A DNA stretch of 13,063 nt from NCBI GenBank assembly GCA_037134755.1, contig JBAXLO010000131.1, positions 1 to 13,063 of the forward strand, read 5' to 3'. A program made the translations under genes and the position numbers. Shown here piece after piece: positions 1-7,053 of the stretch; the stretch's first letter is position 1, and each line of letters opens with the position of its first letter. The notes under the pieces are model-generated. The model had not been told where the DNA came from. It saw only the letters and a program-made list of their open reading frames with translations, and did not search any database. Source of the stretch: JBAXLO01 sp037134755. Its GTDB lineage: Bacteria > Bacteroidota > Bacteroidia > Bacteroidales > JACABE01.

Positions 1-1346
1 GGTTTAGGCATCCAATATTGCACAAATCCCTCGCCAATAGTTGCCGGAGTTTCCTTATAAATAACCGTCGGATCCTTAAACGCTGCCTTGATACCAAAAC
101 GATCTATTAATATCTTTTCCAGCACCTCAACTTGTATCCACCCCATGATTTTTAAATTCAACTCCCGCTCCTCCTTAAGCCATTCAAAATCTAAGGTAGG
201 ATCTTCGGTAGATAACTCAATAAGAGCGGCTGCCAGATTAGGATACTCACTCTCTTTATCAGCCACAACTTGCACAGTAAGCAATGGCTGTGACAGTTGA
301 ATATGCTGCCTTATTTCAGTAGTAATTTCGCCGAGTATATCGCCAACCTGAGCATCTGATAAACCGCAAATGCCGGCAATGTCGCCAGCTTTAACAATAC
401 CAATATCCTCGGATTTACCGGCTAAATATCTACGAACCTGAACAACTTTTGCCTCCGTTTGTCGAGTAGCATTCTTTATAACTTCCCTATTGGTAATACT
501 TCCGTTAAAAACTTTAACATTGGCAACCTTGCCCATCGTTTTATCAAAATCAATACTATAAACCATTGCCGAAAGGGGCAAATTAGGATTTCCTTCCGGA
601 GATGGCAAGAAATTTACAATCGCCTCCAATAATTCGTTGACACCAATGCTATTTTTAGCCGAACCCGAAAGAATTGGCACTATTTTATTATTGCTAACTA
701 ATTTTGTAAGCGACTGATTGATAATTTCGAAAGGAATAGGTTTCTCATTGAGATAAAGCTCCAGAATATCCTCATCCTGATTTGCACAAACCTCAATTAT
801 TTTTTCATCACAATACTCAGTATTAAATAGCGAATTCAACTGAATTTGATTGCTTCCTTCACCTTCAATTTGGTTTAAAACAACAACTTGATTAATTAAA
901 TCCTTTTTTATCTCATTAATAACCGCTTCAGAATCTGCCCCTACCCTATCTGTTTTATTAATAAAAATTATGGTAGGAATATTATTTGTCTGCAAAGCAT
1001 TCCACAAAGTTTCAGTATGAGCCTGAACACCCTCAACAGCAGAAACAACCAACACCGCCCCATCGATAATTCTCAATACACGTTCAACATCAGAAGAGAA
1101 ATCAACATGCCCGGGAGTATCTATTAAATTAATTTGAGTAGCATTCCATTTCAGAAGTGTCTGAGCAGAACGAACCGAGATACCCCTTTCTTTTTCTACA
1201 TTCAAAAAATCAGTTTGCGAAGTGCCGTTGTCAACACTACCCGGTTTTTTAATAATACCACAAAGATATAGAAAGTTTTCAGTAATGGTAGTCTTACCGG
1301 CATCGGCATGAGCCAAAATAGCAATGTTACGAATGTTATTAAGCAT
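1..1346 (-). CDS. TetM/EF-G-like translational GTPase (ribosomal protection protein family), 3' end outside window
   Basis: The protein is read from ATG at 1346 and stays open to the window edge, giving 448 complete codons of a family that is usually about 640-660 residues. It begins MLNNIRNIAILAHADAGKTT, with the P-loop at residues 12-20. The other GTPase motifs are RGISV at 54-58 (switch I, Ser where EF-G has Thr), DTPGH at 76-80, NKTD at 130-133 and a late SGSAKN. An EF-G domain II-like barrel and the start of the later domains follow, including the family-like stretch GEGFVQYWMPKP at the edge. Overall it resembles Tet(Q)/Tet(M)-type ribosomal protection proteins and their chromosomal paralogues more than housekeeping EF-G. 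In the family these cytoplasmic GTPases bind the ribosome and release tetracycline. Actual drug resistance here is unproven, because the domain IV tip that decides it is not visible. The start lies 12 bp after the GH43 stop codon, so co-transcription is likely. Confidence 0.88.
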   Translation of the reverse strand, partial: MLNNIRNIAILAHADAGKTTITENFLYLCGIIKKPGSVDNGTSQTDFLNVEKERGISVRSAQTLLKWNATQINLIDTPGHVDFSSDVERVLRIIDGAVLVVSAVEGVQAHTETLWNALQTNNIPTIIFINKTDRVGADSEAVINEIKKDLINQVVVLNQIEGEGSNQIQLNSLFNTEYCDEKIIEVCANQDEDILELYLNEKPIPFEIINQSLTKLVSNNKIVPILSGSAKNSIGVNELLEAIVNFLPSPEGNPNLPLSAMVYSIDFDKTMGKVANVKVFNGSITNREVIKNATRQTEAKVVQVRRYLAGKSEDIGIVKAGDIAGICGLSDAQVGDILGEITTEIRQHIQLSQPLLTVQVVADKESEYPNLAAALIELSTEDPTLDFEWLKEERELNLKIMGWIQVEVLEKILIDRFGIKAAFKDPTVIYKETPATIGEGFVQYWMPK

Positions 1347-1358
1347 GTATTCTATATT

Positions 1359-2708
1359 TTACTTAAGGATTGGCTCAATTTTAAAGTAATCAATTTTAGC
1401 ATTATAATTATGAGAAGTAAAACGAATCTTAGTATCGCCCTCCTTCAACTTTATCTTGCCAAAATCAATTTCCTGCCAGCCATTCGTTTTATTTATCTTC
1501 AAACCTTCCCAACCTGCCAACATCGTTACACCCACAAGAATATCTGCATAAAAATCAGCATCAGCACTTAACCTTATCTTTAGATTTGCCTCCATATCTT
1601 TAGCAACTTGCACCAAAACCTCAACATAATCAGGTCGGTAATCAAAGCCTGTGACATATCCTTTCCCTGAATAACCTTCAAAACTTGATTCCACTTTAGT
1701 GCCTACTAATTTACCACCAGAAGCTTGTGCGTTTTCTGCTTCCAAAAAAATAATGCTTTTGGTAGGAATGCCTTTCGATAAACCTAAAGCTTCCGGAATA
1801 ATTGGTTTAATTGAATCATTTTTATAAAATAAATAATTAGCCATCAAATTACGTACTTCGCTTTTACCATTCGAAAGCCAAGTGCTGTGATAAAATGCAA
1901 TCCAATCATTTTTGTATTTAATAATAGAACCATGATTGGTTCCCGAACAGCCATTAAATAAAGAAATGTATTTACCCATCGATTTATATGGACCCAAAGG
2001 CTTGTCGGAAATTGCATAATACATTTCTTCAGGCCATTTATTACCCGGCAATCCGGGATATGATAAATAATATTTATTATTGTATTTATGAAGCCAGGGA
2101 CCTTCAAAAAACTCATTAAGTTGATTAGACAATTCTACTTTTGTTTTATTAATAATAGATTTAAGATCATCTTTTAGCTGAGCTGCATAACAATGCCCAC
2201 CAGCCCCCCAATATATATAAGGAGTATTATTTTCGTCAATATACAAACATGGATCCTGACCTAATTCAATACCTTTGATATATCCAATATCTTTAAAAGG
2301 ACCTTGCGGAACATCGCTTACAGCAAGTCCTGTTCTGAAATTCCCTGTACCTTTTTCGAACATACAAAACACAAGATAATACTTTCCATTCCTGTAAACT
2401 GCATCCGGAGCCCAGGCATAACTCACACCCCATTTAACATCATCTACAGACAAAACCCTGCCATAATCAGTCCAGTTTATTAAATCTTTAGTAGAAAAAA
2501 CATGGTAATCAAACATCGTAGCATGATGATTAGTACCGGGCACATCATGAGACGTATAAAGCCACAAAGTATTAGTATCACTTTTCCAAACATGCGCCGA
2601 AGGGTCGGCTGCAAAGATGTGCGAGATTAGTGGATTCTGACTATAACTATTATTTGCAAAGCAAAGCAGAATTATTAAAATACAGTAGTTGAACAGATTC
2701 TTTTTCAT
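1359..2708 (-). CDS. Secreted GH43-family glycosidase with C-terminal CBM6/35-like module
   Basis: 449 residues. Residues 1-23 form a signal peptide (MKKN, hydrophobic core, SYSQ). A five-bladed GH43-type catalytic domain follows at about 27-310. The expected catalytic residues are visible: base Asp35 in AADPSAHVW, pKa-modulating Asp152 in GQDPCLYID, and acid Glu202 in FFEGPWLHKY. His259 in TNHGSII fits the usual central metal-binding His. Residues about 321-447, opening with FLEAENAQASGG, form a beta-sandwich of the CBM6/CBM35 type. The family hydrolyses arabinose-, xylose- or galactose-containing side chains or backbones; the exact substrate cannot be read from sequence. No T9SS sorting domain or lipobox is present, so a periplasmic or simply exported enzyme is likely. 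It sits 98 bp after the preceding hydrolase gene and 12 bp before the GTPase gene. The start is set by the signal peptide. Confidence 0.93.
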   Translation of the reverse strand: MKKNLFNYCILIILLCFANNSYSQNPLISHIFAADPSAHVWKSDTNTLWLYTSHDVPGTNHHATMFDYHVFSTKDLINWTDYGRVLSVDDVKWGVSYAWAPDAVYRNGKYYLVFCMFEKGTGNFRTGLAVSDVPQGPFKDIGYIKGIELGQDPCLYIDENNTPYIYWGAGGHCYAAQLKDDLKSIINKTKVELSNQLNEFFEGPWLHKYNNKYYLSYPGLPGNKWPEEMYYAISDKPLGPYKSMGKYISLFNGCSGTNHGSIIKYKNDWIAFYHSTWLSNGKSEVRNLMANYLFYKNDSIKPIIPEALGLSKGIPTKSIIFLEAENAQASGGKLVGTKVESSFEGYSGKGYVTGFDYRPDYVEVLVQVAKDMEANLKIRLSADADFYADILVGVTMLAGWEGLKINKTNGWQEIDFGKIKLKEGDTKIRFTSHNYNAKIDYFKIEPILK

Positions 2709-2729
2709 TTATTAAGTCAATTAAAACCT

Positions 2730-2746
2730 TGTAAAAGTAATAAAAA
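2730..2746 (-). promoter_or_regulatory. 17-bp shared start-proximal element upstream of the GH43 gene
   Basis: On the coding strand this reads TTTTTATTACTTTTACA and ends 21 bases before the GH43 ATG. An identical 17-mer stands at the identical distance before the other hydrolase gene (5801-5817). It contains TACTTTTA, one base off the Bacteroidota -7 box TAnnTTTG. No convincing -33 TTTG is seen about 19 bp further upstream, so a promoter role is an inference. It could instead be a translation-enhancing leader. The rest of the 98-bp gap shows no gene. Confidence 0.45.
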
Positions 2747-2806
2747 TCCTGTTCTCTCCTATCTTTCTTAAAATTTATATATACTTATGATAAAATAGGT
2801 ACTATT

Positions 2807-5779
2807 TTAATTCTTTTCCATTAACACTACTGTTCTATTTATTTCAGGTGAAGTTGCCGGATACTTAACAACCTTACCTTTAGATTCAGTCGAAATATAA
2901 TATTCAAAATCATTGTTTGCAATTTCTTTTGCAGGAATAACAACATTATAAACTCCTCTTGAAACATGGCTTAAAGAAATCTTTTTATAATCACCTTTCG
3001 ACCCTAAAGTTTTCCAAAATAAGAATGTTTTAGCATCGTTATGCTCACCAAGAATTATTATTTTTAAATTCAAATCCTCACCAATTGATAAAGAAGTCCT
3101 ATTTGAAGGAACAATTATCTTTAACTCCCCTTTGTAATCTTTTGAAGGAATACTCAACGATTCGCAACCTAAACTTCTAAGAAGAGAATCATGCTTGCTA
3201 ATTAAATTATATGTAGGACTCAATGAAAGATTCTCGATGTTCATTATGGTACCTAGTTCGCTCATATTAGTAACTGACGACAATAAATATTTCATCAGAT
3301 TGCCATATTTGTCAACAAGCTCTTTTTGTAATGGTAAAGCTTTTGATTGAGCAATCTCTTTCTTTTTGTTGAGTTGATCTTCCTTTTTGATTTCATCCAT
3401 AACATTTTCCAGAGCTCCGGCAGCACAACCAACAATAAGCATTTCACGGTAATACTTAAAAGTATTCAACCAATAATCAAACCTGTCAAGATTCCCGGTT
3501 CCTTTAATTTTATTTCTTAATGAATTAAATTCATCAACAAATTTATATTTAACTAATTCGTCTTTAACATCACGCCTATTCACTTTTATAGTCCCAGGAC
3601 CACTCACCCAATAAGTAGGACAAGGAAACTTACCATCAAGATCAGTAAATATTTTAGCAATCTCATGTGAAGCTTCCTTACCAAAATTATGCTCAGCCCA
3701 ATCCAGATAAAAATCATCAACAGCTAAATAGCGGGAATTATTTGATGCATTAACATCCGAAATATAACCCATATAAGCATCACCACCACAATTAATCTTT
3801 TTAATGTAATTGTTCCCTTCAATAACTATTGCACTAATGTTAGGTATATCTTTAACAACCCCAAATCTTATCATTAGCTTACCATCTGTCACCTCAACAT
3901 CATTTACAGGGCAATCCAAAGCATTATATCTTCCTGCTCTTGCAGTAATATCGAGATTCTCTATAACTTTTTTGCCTTGCATAAATATATTAAAAACTCT
4001 TGAATCCGGTTTGTCATAATAGCACTCAACCATCTTAATAGTCACTTTATATTTGCCATTTGGCAGCATAAAATTATAACCTTCCATACCACCTCTAAAA
4101 GTTTTATATAGATATTGTTCTTCAGCATTCTTATTTAAAATAGTTGCAGGGTTCTCTTCTATATTTCCACCAAGTACTTCTATTCCAAAAGTAGAAGTGT
4201 CCTTAATAGCTTTAAAGTTATTCTGATCCCATGCTGCATAAGCCAAAGCCGAAACATTAGGACCTAATATTCTTGTCCTCCAATGAATACCCATTAACCC
4301 GGTACATTTATATTTCAAAGCATCAACTGCATCCATTCTCATTCTTCCTGCCCATAACTGCACTTGCGTCAACAAAGGATCTTCTTCCATCCATGGAATT
4401 GCCCATTTATCACGTCCCATAATCTTTTCAAACTGAGGTTCAACAGGATCATGACCTAAATTTCTGTTAATACAACTAAATGGAATATCTTTTGGAAGTA
4501 TACGATCAAACTCAGCTCTGTCTTTTGGAGGACCGAGCACCCAACCGCAAGTAGCCAGATTAAAAGGCACTTTCGATTCTTTTAATGCATCATAAGCAAT
4601 CTGAATATCTTCCTTAGTTTTAGTAACTGTCGTATCAGCAACACTACTCCATGTCCAGTCTTCAGGAGTCCAGAGCCAGTAATAATCCACAGGATAAGCT
4701 TCTTTAACCCTATTGAATATTCCTTTATAAATATCTTTCTTAACTTTATTATCATTAATATCTTTACCTTCATTTTTAAGCTTTTCTTTTAACAAAGCAG
4801 GAAAGATCAGTGGAGTTTCTGTGCCGACACATGTTTTAACACCTAATGAATGAGCAAAATTAAAAGCATTATTCAACATTACGGCAGTGTTATTAAACAC
4901 ATTATTATATTCTTCCTGAATTTTAGGTAAAGGCAACATATTTCTTTGAACATCTGCTCCGAAAATATCAGTTTCAAATAACTTATCTGCTCCAAAATCA
5001 TAAGAACCCGTTGTTTTAGGCCCATAACCCCAGGCATTTCTCAATGAATTATTATAAGTGGAAGGATAACTGAAATTGACAAAACCTTTTTTACCAACAT
5101 TTTCCTTCTCCCCTATCCAAACTGTAGGCTCAGGACCAACAGCACCTTCAGGATAGGTATGCAATCCTATAAAGTTCATTCTTAATTTAGGCAACTGTGC
5201 AATGATAGCTTTATAATCGTCAACGTTCCACCAATCGGGTCCTTCAGGAAAATCATGGAAAGGTTGTATTCCTCGTAAATTAAATAAAGGCTTACCTGTT
5301 TCGTTTACATTCAAAGTACTCATATCGAACTTAGCATCAGGTATCACATCACCATCAAGATAATATCGTACACCTAGGCTTTCAATAAATTTATAAACAC
5401 CATATAATACGCCGGTTTCATCACCACCAATAATAATATGTTGTTTAATAGTAGAAGTTGAAATTGTTTTAATAAGATATTCTTCTTTATTAAGTTTTTC
5501 AAAAGAAGACTTAATATCTTTTGTTGCTTGCAGTGAAGAAAATAAAGCTCTGTCCTTTCTACCCAGAATAATATAATTCTTATACCCATCAGGAATAACA
5601 TCACTATTTATAATTTCAGCCATTAGACCTGTTCTCAGATAAACATATCTGCGTACTTCTTTAGCTGCAAATTTCTCCAACATTGTAGTCACTTTTGGGA
5701 TTAGCACAGCTACTTCTTTAGCGGCATAGCTACTAGCAAATAATAAGATTGCGATTAATAGAATAAGATTTTTTTTCAT
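2807..5779 (-). CDS. Secreted glycoside-hydrolase-like protein with GH67/GH20-like N-terminal domain and malectin-like insert
   Basis: 990 residues from the ATG at 5779. An upstream in-frame ATG at 5866 would add 29 residues, but MKKNLILLIAILLFASSYA at 5779 is a standard signal peptide and has the 17-bp element before it. Residues about 20-160 resemble the alpha/beta domain that precedes the barrel in GH67 alpha-glucuronidases and GH20 enzymes (AAKEVRRYVYLRTG, then GVLYGVYKFIESLGVRYY). Residues about 165-520 look like a TIM barrel with acidic candidates in GTETPL (about 318), TPEDWTW (about 371) and PWMEEDP (about 466). Residues about 530-655 are malectin-like (PNGKYKVTIKMVE, DSRVFNIFMQGKKV, NISAIVIEGN). 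The barrel-associated sequence then resumes (DDFYLDWAEHNFG), followed by a helical region and a C-terminal beta-rich domain from about 860. It probably acts on uronic-acid-containing or related glycans. Substrate, catalytic residues and family number are not established here. It is probably co-transcribed with the GH43 gene. Confidence 0.85.
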   Translation of the reverse strand: MKKNLILLIAILLFASSYAAKEVAVLIPKVTTMLEKFAAKEVRRYVYLRTGLMAEIINSDVIPDGYKNYIILGRKDRALFSSLQATKDIKSSFEKLNKEEYLIKTISTSTIKQHIIIGGDETGVLYGVYKFIESLGVRYYLDGDVIPDAKFDMSTLNVNETGKPLFNLRGIQPFHDFPEGPDWWNVDDYKAIIAQLPKLRMNFIGLHTYPEGAVGPEPTVWIGEKENVGKKGFVNFSYPSTYNNSLRNAWGYGPKTTGSYDFGADKLFETDIFGADVQRNMLPLPKIQEEYNNVFNNTAVMLNNAFNFAHSLGVKTCVGTETPLIFPALLKEKLKNEGKDINDNKVKKDIYKGIFNRVKEAYPVDYYWLWTPEDWTWSSVADTTVTKTKEDIQIAYDALKESKVPFNLATCGWVLGPPKDRAEFDRILPKDIPFSCINRNLGHDPVEPQFEKIMGRDKWAIPWMEEDPLLTQVQLWAGRMRMDAVDALKYKCTGLMGIHWRTRILGPNVSALAYAAWDQNNFKAIKDTSTFGIEVLGGNIEENPATILNKNAEEQYLYKTFRGGMEGYNFMLPNGKYKVTIKMVECYYDKPDSRVFNIFMQGKKVIENLDITARAGRYNALDCPVNDVEVTDGKLMIRFGVVKDIPNISAIVIEGNNYIKKINCGGDAYMGYISDVNASNNSRYLAVDDFYLDWAEHNFGKEASHEIAKIFTDLDGKFPCPTYWVSGPGTIKVNRRDVKDELVKYKFVDEFNSLRNKIKGTGNLDRFDYWLNTFKYYREMLIVGCAAGALENVMDEIKKEDQLNKKKEIAQSKALPLQKELVDKYGNLMKYLLSSVTNMSELGTIMNIENLSLSPTYNLISKHDSLLRSLGCESLSIPSKDYKGELKIIVPSNRTSLSIGEDLNLKIIILGEHNDAKTFLFWKTLGSKGDYKKISLSHVSRGVYNVVIPAKEIANNDFEYYISTESKGKVVKYPATSPEINRTVVLMEKN

Positions 5780-5800
5780 TTTAAAAGAATTATAAAACGG

Positions 5801-5817
5801 TGTAAAAGTAATAAAAA
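5801..5817 (-). promoter_or_regulatory. 17-bp shared start-proximal element upstream of the malectin/GH gene
   Basis: On the coding strand this is TTTTTATTACTTTTACA, identical to the copy at 2730-2746 and again exactly 21 bases from the start codon. Both copies are followed two bases later by GTTTTA and then by an AT-rich leader. This copy supports the ATG at 5779 over the one at 5866, because the element would otherwise lie inside the coding region. It may be a -7 type promoter box (TACTTTTA) or a leader signal. No clear -33 partner is visible. Confidence 0.5.
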
Positions 5818-5888
5818 ACTTTAAATTAATACAGAAAAACAATCCAAGAATTGTTTTCAGAGTCACTTTGAGGGATGTGATGTAGATT

Positions 5889-5989
5889 GTAATGTTTTTA
5901 TATCGTCCCTAACTGGACTTTGTAGTTTGATATATGTTGTTTTCTACCGACATTAAATCCCTAACGGGATTAAAATATAAAAACAATAC
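5889..5989. repeat. Inverted-repeat element with two internal CCCTAAC hairpins (REP/MITE-like)
   Basis: The outer arms are 15 nt: GTAATGTTTTTATAT (5889-5903) and ATATAAAAACAATAC (5975-5989), which pair at 14 of 15 positions. Inside are two related small hairpins. GTCCCTAACTGGAC at 5905-5918 is a GTCC/GGAC stem that would be perfect but for one changed base. AATCCCTAACGGGATT at 5956-5971 is a perfect 6-bp stem with a TAAC loop. No transposase is nearby and no target-site duplication was identified. The architecture resembles small non-autonomous or REP-type elements of Bacteroidota, but this assignment is by shape only. It lies 110 bp upstream of the malectin/GH start, so it could affect that gene's leader or promoter region. 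Confidence 0.55.
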
Positions 5990-6036
5990 TGTAATTAGTA
6001 GTAAATAAGATGCATTCAAAAAGTGACGCTTTTGAT

Positions 6037-6470
6037 TGTAAAAGTGAAAGATGCCAATGTAAAACCGTCAACACCTAATGTAAAACCGATTTTTGGCAAT
6101 GTAAAATTAAATTATGGCAATGTAAAAACGTTTTTTCGCCTATGAAAAAAGTTTATAGTCAAAACGAAATGAATTGATGCAATAACGAAGTGCATTTTTG
6201 GTCTGTAAAACGTGTTTTTGGTTTTGTAAAGTCATCAGGAGTGAATGAAAAAACGTCAGCACTCAATGTAAAATCGATTTTTTGTAATGCAAAACTGTCA
6301 GGAGGCATGTAAAACGTTTTTTTGGCAATGCAAAAAAAAAGATGCCAATGTAAAATGTTTTTTTAGGGCTGAAAAAAAGTTTACATGGCAAACGAAAAGT
6401 GTTTTTGTCAATGAAAAATCTTCAGCTCTCAATGTAAAATCGATTTTTGGCGATGAAAAGCATTTTTTCA
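6037..6470. repeat. Degenerate tandem array, period about 21 bp, phased A- and T-tracts
   Basis: About 20 consecutive units of 19-23 bp, most exactly 20 or 21, start with a variant of AATGTAAAA. They continue either with a T-tract form (CGATTTTTGGC) or a mixed form (CGTCAGCACTC). Clear 21-bp units start at 6056, 6077, 6244, 6265, 6410 and 6431. The period equals two helical turns and each T-tract unit has an A-run and a T-run about 10 bp apart, a pattern expected to bend DNA. The array fills the space between the small hypothetical gene and the hairpin element. The gene-free stretch 5818-6487 otherwise shows no coding region; one short plus-strand reading frame inside it is made of the repeat itself. 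Confidence 0.8.
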
Positions 6471-6487
6471 CAATTCGTAATTTGTAA

Positions 6488-6946
6488 TTAATTCTCCTCT
6501 TCTTCCCATGTTCCGGCAGGCGAGAACAAGAAATCAGTTAAACTATCTACATCATACAAAAACTGATGAGCTTTTGTTTCTTTCAAACAAAATGGTTCAA
6601 TAAGTTTGATTATATGTTTATAACTTTTTATGGTCATATCACAAAAGAAATTCTCATTATCATCAGTAATAATTCCAAAATCTTCATCCGAAATTCTTAA
6701 TATTAAGCTACAATTACGAGATTCAATAAAATTAATTGTTGAAAGATCCATCTGTTTTTTATTCTTGATAATTGATTGAATAAGCAACTTCATAAATTTG
6801 TCAGCTTGTTTCCTGTCAAAATCATAGAGGCGTACAATATTGTCACCGTAAGCATTAATGTTCTCAATATAGTCTAATTGCATTTGTTTTAGTTTAGTGT
6901 GATATTGTTTCTTTTGGATTATAATATTTTCTCCAAAATTAAACAT
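6488..6946 (-). CDS. Small acidic protein of unknown function
   Basis: 152 residues from the ATG at 6946; a start at 6883 (MQLDYIENINAYG) would give 131 residues and is also plausible. I cannot assign a function. There is no signal peptide or membrane segment, so a cytoplasmic protein is expected. The sequence alternates charged helices (DRKQADKFMKLLIQSII) with beta-like strands (SCSLIL-type segment ESRNCSLILRISDEDFGIIT). It ends with FLFSPAGTW followed by an acidic tail, EEEEN. The compact look and the FSPAGTW ending suggest a genuine conserved small protein rather than a chance frame. It lies 107 bp downstream of the giant exoprotein gene in the same direction and its stop codon abuts the 21-bp array. 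Whether it shares a transcript with the upstream gene is unclear. Possible roles such as an immunity-type or accessory protein cannot be supported from this window. Confidence 0.7.
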   Translation of the reverse strand: MFNFGENIIIQKKQYHTKLKQMQLDYIENINAYGDNIVRLYDFDRKQADKFMKLLIQSIIKNKKQMDLSTINFIESRNCSLILRISDEDFGIITDDNENFFCDMTIKSYKHIIKLIEPFCLKETKAHQFLYDVDSLTDFLFSPAGTWEEEEN

Positions 6947-7019
6947 TAATATCTTACAAACATCATTATTAAAGTAATCATATAATACTCTTATTATTAT
7001 TATTTTGAATTTGCTTAAA

Positions 7020-7045
7020 TAATATTATATATTCAGATAATATTA
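7020..7045 (-). terminator. AT-only hairpin downstream of the giant gene, possible weak terminator
   Basis: A 9-bp perfect stem, TAATATTAT (7020-7028) and ATAATATTA (7037-7045), encloses an 8-nt loop. It begins 9 bp after the stop codon of the giant gene. The stem has no G or C and is not followed by a clean U-run, so it may be chance in AT-rich DNA. The rest of the 6947-7053 gap shows only AT-rich sequence with a TTA/TTAT run at about 6991-7004. Confidence 0.25.
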
Positions 7046-7053
7046 CTAAAGCA

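Noticed and set aside
88..1571. Plus-strand reading frames at 88-300 and 1308-1571
   Set aside because: They are antisense shadows of the GTPase and GH43 genes, which have clear family motifs.
3810..5604. Alternative frames at 3810-4019, 4582-4773 and 5374-5604
   Set aside because: They lie wholly within the malectin/GH coding region, are low in complexity and have no recognisable motifs.
5780..5866. 29-residue N-terminal extension of the malectin/GH protein from the ATG at 5866
   Set aside because: A normal signal peptide begins at 5779. The extension would swallow the 17-bp element that has a counterpart at the same distance from the GH43 start.
6037..6470. CRISPR array
   Set aside because: Units are only about 21 bp, contiguous and degenerate, with no constant repeat alternating with unique spacers, and no cas genes are in the window.
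6287..6487. Plus-strand reading frame of 66 codons inside the array
   Set aside because: Its residues are produced by the 21-bp repeat (recurrent NVK, EKK, FF patterns), and it is antisense to all neighbours without a recognisable start context.
6471..6487. Terminator after the small hypothetical gene (imperfect ACAATT/AATTGT stem)
   Set aside because: The stem has a bulge, no G/C clamp and no U-run on the relevant strand, so it is not separable from background AT-rich sequence.
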